Of a DNA stretch of 64,000 bases, positions 11,023 to 22,899 are shown piece after piece. Under the pieces are notes generated by a model that was not told the origin of the DNA, did no database searches, and worked only from the letters and a program-made list of their open reading frames with translations. This stretch comes from Cryptomeria japonica (lineage: Eukaryota > Streptophyta > Pinopsida > Cupressales > Cupressaceae), in the NCBI RefSeq assembly GCF_030272615.1, contig NC_081410.1, positions 569,553,152-569,617,151 of the forward strand, read 5' to 3'. Position numbers and translations under genes: made by a program. Numbering within the stretch: the stretch's first letter is position 1; every line of letters begins with the position of its first letter.

Positions 11023-12500
11023 CATTCAAATGAAATATATTACCTTTAGTCTTAGATCTAGATGCAATCTTTATATTGGAGGCATTTAGAATCTTGCATT
11101 TTCCATTCTTGAATTGTAAAACATAACCTTTGTCAACCATCTGCCCAAAACTCAAAATATTATGCTTCAAACCTTCAACATACAAGACATCATCAGTATT
11201 ATGCTTACCATGCATCAAAGGAAATATAACCTCTGCCACTGATCACACAAACTTTGTTATCTCTGAATCTTACTATTCCACCACCATACCTCTCCATACT
11301 CACAAATTTGCTCTTATCACCAGTCATATGACGTGAATAACCATTTTCAATCATCCATTCATCTTTATGTTCAACTTTAGAAGCTAAATATTTCTCCTCA
11401 GTAGTGCATCTTGTGGAATCAATAGGTACCAGTCCATCTTCTTTGATAGCTATAAACACAACTTCATCTATTTCTATTTCTACATCTGTAACACCTTCAT
11501 TAGTAGCATAGTAACAATGTTTTTGATGTTTATACTTCTAGTTATACTTGTAATTCTTATCATACTTCTCATGCTTCTCATATCTATCATACCTATCATG
11601 CTTATCAATTTTACCATGCCTATCATATTTAGCCATTCTCTCTAGGCACCTAGTAGAAAATGTCCTATCTTATTGCAAGAGAAACATTTTAGAGGCAATT
11701 TTCCATCATATTTACCAGCTCCCTTAGGTAATCTTTGAGCAACAAATGCTTCAATCTCATCCAATTATCTTTCTTTCTCTTCCATCTCTCTTCTTTCTCT
11801 TTCATATCTGGATATTTTGCATTCATCGGGGCCATACTTTTGCTTTCTGGATATAGATGCTTTAAATGTTGTCTCAGACTTTCCATGTGATTCACCAAAT
11901 TCACTCAGTTCAAATGCATCAATCTTTCCAACCAACATATCTCTTATCACAATAGTCACACTTTGGATCTCATCAATAGCAGCTACCTTATGTTTATAAG
12001 CAGGAGGCAATGATCTAAGCAACTTAGCAACAATTTCATCTTCTTCAAGGGTTCCACTAGCACATCTGATACCTAGGAAAAGTTCATTCACCTTAGCCAT
12101 AAAATATTTTATGTTCTCATCTTCTCCCATATTTATCATCTCATATTTCCCCTTCAAAATCTACAACTTAGCAACTTTGACTTGTTTATCTCCTTCATAT
12201 AGGGTCTCAAGATTTTCCAAGATCTCATGTGCAGTCTGAAGTCCTGTTACATAAGTCATCTCTAAATCAGACTAGGCACTCAACAATGCTTCCTTAGCTC
12301 TAATGTTTTGTTCGGCTTCGTTGATCTCATCAGTAGTAAGCAGTCCATTCTGAGGAACATAGTAGGCATTCATTGTAATCTTCTAGTAATCTTCTCCAAG
12401 ACATCACAAGTGCACCTCCATCTGGTTCTTCCATATAGCATAGTTACTTCCATCAAATATCAGACTATCCTTCTTAAATATAGCACCTCCAGTTGCCATC
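11023..12500 (-). pseudogene. gag: Element A gag, protease and start of integrase (broken)
   Basis: Gag starts at the ATG at 12,500 (MATGGAIFKKDSLIFDGSN), 35 bp from the PBS, and shows the copia capsid pattern with KYEMINMGEDENIKYFMAKV and EDEIVAKLLRSLPPAYKHKV. The CCHC knuckle (CFSCNKIGH) near 11,660-11,690 is frameshifted just before its last Cys. Next is a Lys/Tyr/His/Asp-rich low-complexity stretch (11,520-11,640). The protease follows at about 11,205-11,460, but its catalytic loop reads ENG instead of DSG. An integrase N-terminal piece with VLQFKNGKCKILN runs to 11,023, where element B interrupts. Confidence 0.87.
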
Positions 12501-12534
12501 TTGTATCACCTCTTAATCTTCTTTCAAAGGATCT

Positions 12535-12547
12535 AGCTCTGATACCA
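12535..12547 (-). promoter_or_regulatory. Element A primer-binding site
   Basis: The complement of agctctgatacca reads TGGTATCAGAGCT, the initiator-Met tRNA site. It sits about five bases from the LTR edge at 12,553. Confidence 0.88.
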
Positions 12548-12552
12548 ACTTT

Positions 12553-13877
12553 TGGCAACAATAATGAAGAAAAACTGAGAGGGCAGGGTGAATCAGTTTT
12601 CACCAGATTAACAAACTTAGCCACAAATACAAATCTGATAAACTACAGCAACAATAAAGATAAGCAAATTGATAGCACACCACACAACACCAATATTTTG
12701 ACATGGAAAACCTGATTAAGGGAAAAACCATGGTGGGAACCTACCCATAATAAGATGATACTCTATAGTAGTATGCAAAAATAATTATAATGGGGAAAGC
12801 ACCGGCATTCGGGCACACTGTCTAGAGAACACTTGCTCAAGATACAATAACCTAGAAGGCAAAAACCCTCAGGAAAGTCTCACTGACTTACAACAAGATT
12901 CATACTACAATCCAAAAGGAATGAACTACAATAATAGCATTTTCTCATACCTGATGACAGTTTTGGTTAAGCATATATGTCTTCTTTGCAATACCTCAAC
13001 TTAATACACCACACCAAAGGATAAATTCTCTTAAGCACCACATATACCACTCTTTGATAATGTAGACACAACCTTGATACCTAAATTACATGACTATACC
13101 ACCTATTTATACAATTCATCAACCTTTAAAACAAGGTCAGCTAAACCATCAACTCACAATTACAAAATTATATCACATGATAAAAAAGATCGATCACTGG
13201 ACCAATATAATGATATACATGATATAACATGGACCTAAACCCAATTCTCTGACATGCAACACCACCGGAAATTATGCCAAGATCAACTGCAACACACTAC
13301 ACCAACAAGAATACCTCATAACATGAAGAACATCACCAAACCAGAATAATCACCAAAAAATTACACAATGATCAATGTGGATCATCAAAACAAATAGGAC
13401 ACAATTAGGAAACACCAGAAAGCATGTTAGAATCATCAGCAGTAGCTCCACCAACACCACTTGTCAAATTTTCATTGATCAACATCTGAACCTCAAGAAC
13501 ACTCAAACAATAGAAAATGTCACGAAGAAAGATAACTTGCAGAGAACCAAATCTAAATGAAGATACACAAGACCATACCAAACAAAATCCCAAAACCACA
13601 ACTCAAGATCTGATCACACCAGAATATACCAAAGGAAATACCAAACTCTATAAAGCACTGATCATAAAAACCAAACTGCAAACCAGATTATATGATATGA
13701 TCAATTAAGCTTTCCAGATCACTCAAACCAATATAGAAAGATATAATGATACACAAAATATTTAATACAACAAACTATGATCCCAATAAACCAATCTGCA
13801 ATCACCAGAGAAATAAATCATATGAATATGTTGACATCAATGACAACAATATATCCTAGCAGTAGCAATGTCCAACA
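12553..13877 (-). repeat. Element A 5' LTR
   Basis: In element sense it begins TGTTGGACATTGC at 13,877 and ends at 12,553 just before the PBS. Its R-U5 end contains the common ttcaccctgccctctcag block (complement of 12,576-12,597). Only one LTR of A is visible, so the left edge was set from the tg/ca ends and not by alignment. The first bases after it, atatt (13,878-13,882), would be the TSD if the other side could be seen. Confidence 0.75.
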
Positions 13878-15453
13878 ATATTCATATCCTATGTGAAGGA
13901 TACCATGATCTATTATGATGACAATTGCATCATGTAATCTATATCTTATGTAATGTTGTGACATGTTGTACTGTACAATGAATTTTGCATTATAGTATAA
14001 CAACCCAATAAGGAAGTGATTTATGAACTGTATTTGTGTGTGGGGAAATGTGATGATGAAAATGAATAACTCAAATCCAAGATACCCAAACCCAAATGAG
14101 ACTCTTGGTGCAAGTATATGAACTGATTCAATCAATTCAACTTCCAAAGGGGTGTTCCATTATTCTCTATCTCATAGGATCCCTAAAGTCAATATTTTCC
14201 TCTCAAATCACTGAGTAAAGTGGCTTAGGAATGAAAACTTCAAGAATGAGTGATGTTTGATTTATATGCATGAATACATTCTAAGATTTATGATATTCAA
14301 ATTATGATGATTAAGCTAGCATAAAGATGATGATATGATCAAAGATTAGCAAATTATCCTAGCAAATGATATACTATCCTAGCATGAATATTCTATGATA
14401 TATTTAAATGCTTCTAAATGCTATTATGATGATTTAACAAAGAGAGATTAAATGTTTAGTAATTTAGGCTATAATGTAGATGCATGAAAAATTGGAGATT
14501 ATGAAAAATGAGGAATGAGAGCTCTATTTATAGGGAGAATAGGGCATTTGATGGTCAAGATTGGATATTCTTAACAAGGGCCAGGATTGAAAGTTAATCA
14601 ATCCATGTTTACAATTCTCACCAATGAAATGGTGATACTTATCAATAGAAGGTTGCTTGAGAGGAGATTTAAGAAGCATTAAATGCTTGAGAAGACATGA
14701 AGATTACCTTAGGAGGTAAGGGTTAAGGTTAGGTTAGGGTTATCCATTAGATAAAGCTTTTACCCAAGGGGTAAACTCTTGTGCAAGGGTTAAAGGGATA
14801 AACAAGGTTAAATCCATGAATGCTTGATGATGCCCTTGGGTTAGATGAGGGTTAAGTTAGAGGAAAGTCTCTAACCATGCAAGAAGGTTGAGTTAACCAT
14901 TAATGGTTAGGAAGACTTTGAGGGTTAACTTGTTGAGGAAATAAAGCCTTTAATGCATTTCAAAGCCTTGGGAGGCTTTGCGAAGTTACTTATTTTTGCT
15001 TAGAAATGTGACAATAATTAGGAGATGAATTAGGCTAAATTGGAAGGGATTAGAAGAATCCAAAATGGGTTTAGGAGGCAAGTGGGAGATGTAGGAAAAT
15101 GCAAGTGGATGGAGGAGGATTTTAATTAAAATAAAATTACTTTATTTCAACAAAATAGATGCAACTTCCATAAATACAAGTGGGGGGATTTAATAAATAA
15201 ATTAGATTTATTTATTTGCAAGGATCAATTTAATTAAAAAGGGAGAAAGGGGAATTAATTAAATAAAGTGATTTATTTAATTAAAGGCTAGAAAAGGTTT
15301 AGGTGAACTTAATTAAATAAATTGAGTAATTTATTTAATCAAATAGATGAATATGAAGAAATTAATTAAATAGAATTTAATTAATAGGGGGAATGGGGTT
15401 AAAATAAATATTAAATATTCATTTATGAAAGTGGTCAGATTTATATGTGTACA
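13878..15453 (-). repeat. Probable 3' LTR of gypsy element K (partial)
   Basis: This gene-free, AT-rich stretch has many ttaattaaataaa-type runs. Its right edge ends gtgtaca, so the minus strand starts TGTACACATATAAATC, directly after a purine tract at 15,454-15,467 that reads AAAGAGGGGTAAAA. That is the PPT-LTR arrangement. Its position, beyond the antisense ORF of K, is where the 3' LTR of a Tat-type element belongs. The left end is taken by element A. The other K LTR is off the window, so the assignment rests on position and edge motifs only. Confidence 0.5.
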
Positions 15454-15467
15454 TTTTACCCCTCTTT
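15454..15467 (-). promoter_or_regulatory. Candidate polypurine tract of element K
   Basis: The complement of ttttacccctcttt is AAAGAGGGGTAAAA, immediately upstream (minus sense) of a TGTACA LTR start. It is the only convincing purine tract between the antisense ORF and the AT-rich LTR-like stretch. Confidence 0.5.
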
Positions 15468-16139
15468 GAAGTGACATGTGTGCACATGTTGATTCAAAGA
15501 AGATTTGCCGGATATGCTGTCAAAGTTTGATTGATATGATATTGTGTGTTGAAAGGTCAATATGATGCCCTAGATGTGAAGAATTGATAAATGATATTGA
15601 TGATGCCCCCTCAGGAGATGAATCAAGGATTTAGTGAAAAATTGTCAAGTTGATGAGCATTTTTTAATTAATTGCAATATGAGAATATTGACTACGTTGA
15701 GTGCACATTATTGATTCATCTCTCGAAAAAGATGTTGATAAGGTTAAAAATGAAAAAGTGGGAGGAAAATGCATGCCCCACTTATTAACCTTTTTTTATT
15801 TTACCCTATTAAAAGGTAAGAAGTGATTTGAAAAATCATTTGCACACTTGTCTCTTTGTGATTGTGACATTTGGAGCTCTGACGATGATGTCGATTCCAT
15901 ACTCCTTGCACCAATTTGAGTGCATTAGGCAACACCAGAGACCTACGGCCTATGGACCACCAGTAAGTGGCCAAAATCTCTTTGGTTTTTTATTAATTTT
16001 ATTTATTTTGGTCATGTTTTTCAAATTTGGGTCAGATTTTGTCGGTTTAGCGCGTCAGGTAAGTTGTCTAGCCCATATGATAGGAGTGTTAGTGCGTAGA
16101 AAAACCCTAGGAGTTTTAGCATCTGGGGACCATATTGTA

Positions 16140-16400
16140 GCATGATCGGGGGGTAGGTTAGTGCATAGGATGATTTAGCGCATGGGGTTTGCATACAAGT
16201 GCAATGGGTAGGTTGGGTAGCGCATAGGATAACCTAGCGCATTAGGTAAATAGGGTAGCGCAATTGGAGTTCTAGTTAGTGCATGGGATAGGTTTAGCAC
16301 ATAGCGTTTATTTCTAGTAGATTAATGGAAAATAATAGTGCATAGGTGGTAGCCTAGTGCTTAGGAGCCCTAGTTTAGCACGTAGGGTCCAAAGTTGGTA
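16140..16400 (+). repeat. Degenerate repeats built on tagcgcat(a/t)gg
   Basis: Variants of tagcgcataggat, tagtgcataggat and tagcgcattagg recur about ten times with irregular spacing of 15-40 bp. The block begins near 16,040 in weaker form (tagcgcgtcagg, tagtgcgtag). There is no ORF and no known function. It looks like an old expanded minisatellite in the leader or intron of the antisense ORF. Confidence 0.6.
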
Positions 16401-16544
16401 AAAAAGTGATTGTGAAGAATGCATCATGAGTCAAATAGATTAGATAGATGGCGTAGATGTTGATATGTGTCTGTTGATTGCTCTGATATGGTTCCTGATC
16501 CAATGTGAGTCTTGCTTTGTGATGATGTCAGATTCTGATATGTT

Positions 16545-16990
16545 GTTGCAGGATGATTTAAGTCTTGTTGTTATCAATATGAATTGCTTTCAATATGGAG
16601 TGTTGAGTTGATTGATTTTCAATATGGATCTTGATTTTGATTTCGATATGGAACTTGATGTTGCTTTTGATATGAGTCCTGATTGATATGGGTCTTTGAT
16701 TTTCGATATGGATCTTGATGTTTCTTGCGATATGGGTCCGGATTGATTTTGATATAAGTCCTTGAGATGCTTTCGATATGGATCTTGATTTCTAATTTCG
16801 ATATGAGTCCTTGATTTCTGATATGGATCTTGGTTTTGATTTTGATATGGATCTTGATGTTGCTTTGGATATGAGTCTGATTTTCAATGTGGATCATCGA
16901 TATGGATCTTCATTTCTGATTTTGATATGAGTCCTTGATTTTCGATATGGATCATTGATATGGATCTTGATTTCTAATTTTGATAGGGAT
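16545..16990 (+). repeat. Degenerate tandem repeat gatatggatcttgattt
   Basis: About twenty imperfect units of gatatggatcttgat alternate with gatatgagtccttgat, each roughly 17-30 bp. Apparent ORFs in this block (for example 16,619-16,897 minus, rich in HIKI and DPY repeats) are a by-product of the repeat. Confidence 0.75.
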
Positions 16991-17130
16991 ATTTGATTTA
17001 TTCGCGGATTGATGTGAATATGTTTATGATGTGTTCTTGAGATGCTTCATTGTTTCAAGTTGATTGTACTTTGATTTGATATATTGGATGGATTTGGGAA
17101 CTAATGATGTATACTTGTTGATTTGCAGGT

Positions 17131-17135
17131 AGATC
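17131..17135. repeat. TSD of element C, left copy (agatc)
   Basis: agatc here and at 23,702-23,706 directly flank element C. The pair proves insertion of C as a unit into element K, a few bases downstream of the candidate splice acceptor. Confidence 0.92.
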
Positions 17136-17939
17136 TGTTGGCAAATGCACACTCCAATGAGACATTGTAGGTGATTGAAGGTTTTGTCATTGATGGCAAC
17201 CTTACAATCCTATGACACCGACAAGGCAATCCACTGGCACCAGAAAAGTTAGATTCTACATCGGCACATATACCACCGGCACCGACAGTAAAAGGAAGCA
17301 TACTGGCACAGAAGCCGACAAGAATTTTGTTGTTAATATATTTTGTTTATTATTGTAAAATCATTGTAAGCCAACTTGGCAAGTTGTAAAATGACTCTTA
17401 TATAAGAGAGATCATTATAGAACAATTATGTAAGGATAGAGGAATGTAATTAGGTGAAATAAGGTAGACCTATTATGTGAAATATAGGTTAAGGGTTTAT
17501 GTAAGAAGCAGAGCAAAAACCGGTACTGGATCTGGCATTATAGATGCTATTTTGAAGCAGTACAAGACACTGGATCTATATAATCCATTTTGTAAGTCAG
17601 TGAGACTTCCTATTTTGTATTTGAGTAGTGAGCTCTAGGCACTTGGCCTTCCTTCTTGTGCAGGCCCCTCTTGTAGCAGTAATATTCTCTTATTGGCTAG
17701 TAAGAGAATATTGTGGGTCACAGATCCCACCGAGGTTTTTCCCACATTGGGTTTCCTCATTAAAATATTGTGTTATGGTGTGTTTTTCATGTGGTTGCTT
17801 TTGTCTCTGTTTATTGCATCACTTTCTGTTTATTGGTACACAGTATTAATATGCTCTACATGTTTTAAGTTAAGAAAATCTTACAACTAGTTAGATACTG
17901 ATTCACTCCCCCCTCTCAGTATCTATGGGAATCCTAACA
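17136..17939 (+). repeat. Element C 5' LTR
   Basis: It starts tgttggcaaatgcacactcc and ends gggaatcctaaca. Over 804 bp it matches 22,900-23,701 with scattered substitutions. It contains the conserved accgaggtttttccc block and the gattcactcccccctctcagtatc terminal block. Confidence 0.95.
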
Positions 17940-17941
17940 AT

Positions 17942-17953
17942 TGGTATCAGAGC
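17942..17953 (+). promoter_or_regulatory. Element C primer-binding site
   Basis: tggtatcagagc, two bases after the LTR end, is complementary to the 3' end of initiator-Met tRNA and identical to the site used by copia elements in this window. Confidence 0.93.
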
Positions 17954-18010
17954 TTGGTCCTCTATTTTCAAAATCCTAACAACTTGAGGAAGATCTTGAC
18001 ACTGGTAGAG

Positions 18011-18950
18011 ATGGAAAAATTGATGAAGCAACTTGAAGCAACTCTCTTAGACTATGATGGAGAAAAATTGAAAAATATCAAACTTGAAGATGACCTTAAA
18101 GCAGCTCAAGATATTATTAAAGCACTTCAAGAAAATCTTACTATTTCAAGAAATAGGAGAAGAGAACTTTGTGAAAAGATGCAAAATGAGAATGATGAAA
18201 AAGAAACTCTTAATGATATGATAAACAAGCTGAAGCAGGAGAACATGACAACAAAGAATGAGATGCAGGATATGACTATGAGATTCTATAAAAAAATTGA
18301 AGATATAAAGAAGAATGAAGAAGATTTGACTAGAAGACTAAGTGATGCTGCAAATGAAAACACAAGACTCAGTTATGAAAATGTTTTGTTGAAGATAGAT
18401 CTGATGCACACTCAGAATGACTCAAATGAACTGATGAGGCAGAAAGAAGTCTTAGAAAGAGAACTAGATACTGCAAATCAACATAAAGAGAAATTCAAGA
18501 AAAGCTCAGAAGAACTTGGTAACTTGCTGAAGAATCAAATACCTAAAGGTGACACTTGTGGAATTGGCTTTGAAGTTGGTGAAAGCTCCGATACTACAAA
18601 CACACGGGATCATAGCAAAACCGATAAGACAACCTACTACTTATAAATTCAATGGTAAATGATTTAACTATAACAAGTATGGTCATAGAGGAAATCAATG
18701 TAGATCTAGAAATGATCAGAATACCAATGCACCCACCGATCAATTTTCAAAATGCAACAAAGTTGGTCATAATTCTGAGAATTGCAGAATGAATGTGAGA
18801 TGTTATGTTTGTGTAAGATTTTGACACTTATCTAATCAATGCAGAACACAAATCGGCATAGGTTATGGGAAGGCTATTAAGAAAAATAATGTGACTTGTT
18901 ATGCTTGTAACAAGATTGGACATATTGTAAAATTCTGCAGAAGTAAGGCA
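18011..18950 (+). pseudogene. Element C ORF1: coiled coil plus four zinc knuckles (Gag-like)
   Basis: The ATG at 18,011 (MEKLMKQLEATLLDYDGEK) opens about 200 residues of almost continuous heptad-type coiled coil, rich in Lys, Glu, Leu and Asn. Four CCHC modules follow between about 18,655 and 18,945: a damaged FNYNKYGHRGNQC, then SKCNKVGHNSENC, CYVCVRF-HLSNQC (stop inside) and CYACNKIGHIVKFC. Stops at 18,646 and about 18,825 break it. The same start (ATGGAA) and order appear in D and E. Zinc knuckles suggest RNA binding; the coiled coil may drive assembly in place of a capsid domain, which I cannot find. That role is inference. Confidence 0.8.
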
Positions 18951-19452
18951 CCACCGACAGACAACAAAGGTTCTAGTTTGAAAGGAAAAGAAAAGGTTGA
19001 AGAAGTTGAGCAAGAATTCTCAAAACAATGGATTAGAAAGTCAAACCTAAATGGTGTTGGGAATACTCCTCCACCGGTAGAACCAAGCAACACTCCACCG
19101 ACAGAATAGAGTAGCACTCCACCTGTAGGAGTCTCTTCATCTAATTGAAGAAAATTCTTTTGAGGGTTTAGAAATCAAATGAGAAATATGCTATTACTCC
19201 CTCGGTTGATGGTAAGAAGTTGAAACTACTTCTATACCAGTAGATATGTTAAGTGATTACTTAACTAGCAAGCATTAAATGTGGTAGTTGGTAGATTGAC
19301 ATTATAAATTTGTATTTTTGGCTCCATTTCACTTCACCGAGCATTCAAACATTCGAAGAGCGTGAAATTTCCAGAGCTAAGGCATTTCGAGCAAAGAGGC
19401 AAACATTTCAGAAATCAATCTTTCCAAAGGCAAAAAAAAGGTATTTATAATC
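18951..19452 (+). other. Element C spacer and leader before ORF2
   Basis: After the last knuckle a Pro/Thr-rich tail (PPPVEPSNTPPTE) runs to about 19,109. Then about 340 bases hold no ORF up to the ORF2 start. The last hundred bases (accgagcattcaaacattcg, gcaaagaggcaaac) resemble the corresponding stretch before ORF2 in D, so ORF2 may have its own leader. Confidence 0.55.
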
Positions 19453-22400
19453 ATGGCATCCTCTTCTGTACCTGAATTCATAGAAAACCCTACTATAGTC
19501 GAGGTAATCAAATTCCCTAGGCCCATATTTTAGCTAGGTCCTGAGATAGCTAAAAAGGATGATAATATTGGTGCATTTTCCCATATCCCCAAAGGAGTTG
19601 TTTTTGCAGAAGACCCTAGAATGTACATCCATTGCCACATAGAAGAATTAGGTGGTGAGGAAATCAAGAACATGTACAAAACTGTCATATGTGATGACTC
19701 TGGAAATGTGAAGCCTAAACACAAAATTATTGAAACCCTAGGATTCACTAAAATCCTCAGCATTCCGGATTTCCCTAAGGAAGTTATTAGGATAGTATTG
19801 AGCAGGGTACATGGTGCATTCTTTTGGCTAGATTCAGTTCATTAAATTACAAAGGAAGTTGTGAAAGTTGTAACAGGGTTACCTTCCACCGGTAACAGAC
19901 CAGACAAGACAAAGAAGGTCCCAAATAACTTGGTAATGAATCTAACAGGTGCAACATCTGACAAAAGGTCCTTAAGGGTAAATGATGTAATTGACATAAA
20001 TGTGAGATTCATTAGCATGATTCTAGGTTACAAAGCAACTCATGCAAACAGACTTAACTCAGTTTCCAGCTTATGCATAAAAAGTGCACATGATATGGTT
20101 AAAGATAATGTGAAAATTGATGTATGTGAATGGTTAAAGGATGAACTTATTGACAATCTGGGAAAGATCAAGAAGGACAAGAAAAGGACATTCAAATTTG
20201 GTAACTTACTTGTTTGCTTAATGCTATGTATAACCAAATAAGTGCTTGGTATAGGTAATAAGAACCTTGGATTTGATATACCAGTAGGCAAACAGTTATC
20301 TGACCTATTGAACAACATGGGTGAAAATAGAGAAAAGAATATTAATGAATACTTTCAAGCATTAAAGGCCAGCATGAACATTGGAGTAAGATTATCAAAA
20401 GAAATTGTAGATAAATATAAGGATGACATATGCTTTGTGATTAAGAAGGATGAGATTTGGATGGAAGCAGTTATCCCAAGAACAATTTGGGTTACTGAAA
20501 TGGGTTATGAGACAGATGATCACATCATTGAAACATATGCTAAAGCCCTTCTAGAAGCACCCAATGAACCTAAGGAAGAGGTATTTGGCAGTGCTGAAAC
20601 CATTGAAAATAAAATTCAATCCAAGAAGGGAGTGAAGAAAGTAGAAGCAATAGTGAGGAGAGGTTCAAGGCAAGCTAAGGCTATCAAAGAAGATGTACTA
20701 AAACAAACCGGTATCACTGAAGATGAGTTACAGGCACAACAACCAGAAACTCACCTTTCACCGGTAGCAACTTCTTCAGAGAGTGACATGCCAACAACAT
20801 TTAAAAGAATTGTGAGGAAAAGGGAACCTTCACCGATATCCACACCTTCACCTTTTAGAACCAGGCAAAAACAATAGGGAGTGAGGCCCCCAGTCAAGAA
20901 GTCTACTCCTAAGAAGAAAAAGTTGACACCAAAGAAAAGGACTCAACAAAATATTGCTCCAATTGATAAATTGCTAGATGAAATAACAAAGGAAGGACAA
21001 CTTAAAAACATCAACAAACTATATGACTCACTATCAGTTGATGATAAAGAAAAGGTTGAAAACAGTGTTATCTTAAACTTGGATATCTACAAGAAGTTCT
21101 TGATGCAAGTTGTAGATGAACTACCAGATGAACTATTCAAGAGACTAGAAGCAAGAAGACAAGCTGTTGTAGAGCTTGACAAGTAAATAAAAGTTGAAAA
21201 TTTACTTGCTATCTACCCAGTTAACTCTCCAAAAGGGATAGATGATATGATTTCAGAGGCTAACCAGTCAGTATTCTCTACTGCACACCGACATATTGCA
21301 TTAATGGTTGGAAGAGTAAAAGAGGTTGCAGAGGAAACTGAAAATGCATGGGATATATTCCTTGTTGAGAAAGAAAAATAGGAAGAATATAGAAACTCTA
21401 AACCAATCAAGGTATATCAGAAAAACAAGGATAAGGGAAAAGGAAACATTGGTGGACCTCCAAGCATCAAAATAAGAGATAATTTATCCCCACCACCTCT
21501 GGTTACTCCACCGGTAACAACAACTAAAGATCAACCAGCTAATGAGAGTATGGATGTATCACAAGAGGATACAAATCCTAATTTTGAGGTACTTTACATA
21601 GTTGATGTTGATAATTAGAAAGTCAACATTATGATAGACAAGGACACAACTGATAAGATAGATATGGCTAGTGAGCCACTGGTAACTGATAACACAGATA
21701 ACATTGAAGGTAAACCGACAGATGGTAAAATAGAACAACAAGTAGAGCAACAAACAGAGCAACAAGCAAAGCAACAGGCTCCAACATAGGAGCAGGTTAA
21801 TATAGAATCAGTGCTAGTGGCAACTACTGAGCAAAACAAACCATTGCTTAAGGAAATGGAAACACAAACTGACCTACCAGAGGTCACTACAAGCAAGGAT
21901 ATTGCTCCTACTGGCAGAATTCAGAGTGTTGGCTCTTCAACTACAGGATTCAAGACAACAAATGTAACTGAAGTTCTTTTAGATTCTATAAAGAAAATAA
22001 TAGATTGTAGCTCATAGGCATATAAAGCTATAGATGACACAATTCCAATTTTGAAGATGATAGCTCCAAAATGCAATGTAGATAATAAGGATTCTTTGAG
22101 TCAACTTGACACTTTGTCTAAGTATATTATTGACAACACAATGACAGTTGAACAAATAAAGGAGGAAGCATTCAAAGAGAGGTTAGAAAAGGACAAAAAT
22201 TCTTTGAGGAACAAATAAAGAAGTATACAAGGCAGTTTGACCCACTTCTATCGGAACTGTGCAACACACTTGTAAGACAAACTTTTTGACAGTTGACATA
22301 GACAAGAAAATGAGCAAGATACAGGAGGAAATTAATAAGCTAACAAACAATTTAATTAATTCATCTGATTCATTATCAAGTTTTGAGCAAAAGATAACAG

Positions 22401-22693
22401 GTTTTGAGGAAGAATTACTAAAGCTAGAAAGAGAAAAGGAGAAAATAAAATGTAAGGCTAAGGATCTGAAATGGAGCTTATGTCCAAAGTTGGACTACCT
22501 CACATGTTTAAGGAAAGAAATATCTGATGCATTAGTACAAGGACAGAAAACACTGGCAGAGCAAATGCAACACCTCACCGGTACAGTTCAGAGGACAAAG
22601 GCCGCAATCAAAGATGGTAAAAAGTTCATTGAGAACTTGAATTTGGTTCTGGTAGAACTTTTTCAAATTGTAACCAACCGGTTACAAGGTTGA
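19453..22693 (+). pseudogene. Element C ORF2: long unknown protein
   Basis: The ATG at 19,453 gives MASSSVPEFIENPTIVEVIK. If the roughly ten stops and frame breaks are ignored it spans about 1,080 codons. Parts in order: an N-terminal globular region of about 400 residues (PKGVVFAEDPRMYIHCHIEE, VLSRVHGAFFWLDSVH, EVVKVVTGLPSTG, FGNLLVCLM, KYKDDICFVIKKDEIW, VTEMGYETDD); a basic Pro-rich linker (SPISTPSPF, KKSTPKKKKLTPKKR); a helical region; an acidic Gln/Thr-rich stretch near 21,720-21,780; and a C-terminal coiled coil (22,259-22,693). I do not recognise a family. It has none of the protease, integrase or RT motifs. D carries the same protein and E a diverged version, so it was selected while the elements were active. 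Confidence 0.75.
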
Positions 22694-22735
22694 GACAACA
22701 AACTACACTCTATTGACACTTTGACAACCTTTGTC

Positions 22736-22899
22736 ATTGATGCCAAAGGGGGAGTAGTGGTATGAGAAAAATCCAGTAACTTAGGGATCATCTGCTCAAG
22801 GGGAGCACACATTTTTGGTAACAATTTTTGGACTTCAATTTTTGGATACACTTCTGAATTTTTCTCATGAGTGTTGCCATCAATGCGAAAGGGGGAGAT
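22736..22899 (+). promoter_or_regulatory. Element C polypurine tract, with a duplicate tract upstream
   Basis: gcgaaagggggagat (22,885-22,899) abuts the 3' LTR and is the PPT. A near copy, catcaatgccaaagggggag, ends at 22,754 about 140 bp upstream, and caaggggag lies at 22,797. The phrase gatgccaaagggggag is shared with the PPTs of F and H. Confidence 0.85.

Larger units (their letters stand above)
745..13877 (-). mobile_element. Element A: degenerate Ty1/copia retrotransposon, split by element B
   Basis: Read on the minus strand the order is LTR (13,877-12,553), PBS, gag, protease, first part of integrase, then (after element B, 11,022-3,665) the rest of integrase, reverse transcriptase and RNase H, ending near 930. 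This is the Ty1/copia order. The duplicated cattc at 3,660-3,664 and 11,023-11,027 shows B landed inside A's integrase region. The 3' LTR is not visible; it was displaced or lost at the junction with the LTR remnant at 744. All coding parts contain stops or frameshifts, so A is dead. Confidence 0.88.
15468..17130 (+). other. Non-coding stretch upstream of the antisense PMD ORF of K, with possible exon and intron
   Basis: No protein-coding gene can be supported here. A possible splice donor (ccaccaGTAAGT, GT at 15,963) and a possible acceptor (ttgatttgcag, ending at 17,128) bracket about 1.17 kb filled with two kinds of degenerate repeat, listed separately. The acceptor stands a few bases before the insertion site of element C, beyond which the plant-mobile-domain frame starts. 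This would fit a spliced antisense ORF whose first exon lies near 15,830-15,962, but the exon itself has no recognisable domain. Confidence 0.35.

Noticed and set aside
14715-14750. ggttaaggttaggttagggtt, another telomere-like run
   Set aside because: Irregular and isolated in AT-rich LTR-like sequence; no array of uniform units.
15828-16145. ORF of 105 codons with a hydrophobic stretch
   Set aside because: No similarity I recognise; the hydrophobic part lies past the candidate splice donor and the end runs into the gcgcat repeats. Possibly a first exon but not supported as a protein.
16619-16897. Minus-strand ORF rich in HIKI and DPY repeats
   Set aside because: Produced by the gatatggatcttgat tandem repeat; no start context or domain.
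16140-16990. CRISPR-like or rRNA-spacer-like repeats
   Set aside because: Units are degenerate with irregular spacing and no unique spacers; the context is a plant retroelement.
19150-22700. Hidden protease, RT or integrase in element C between or inside ORF2
   Set aside because: I looked for DSG, YVDD/FVDD, HTDLCGP, DQGGEF and KTKHV-type motifs in all ORFs of this span and found none.
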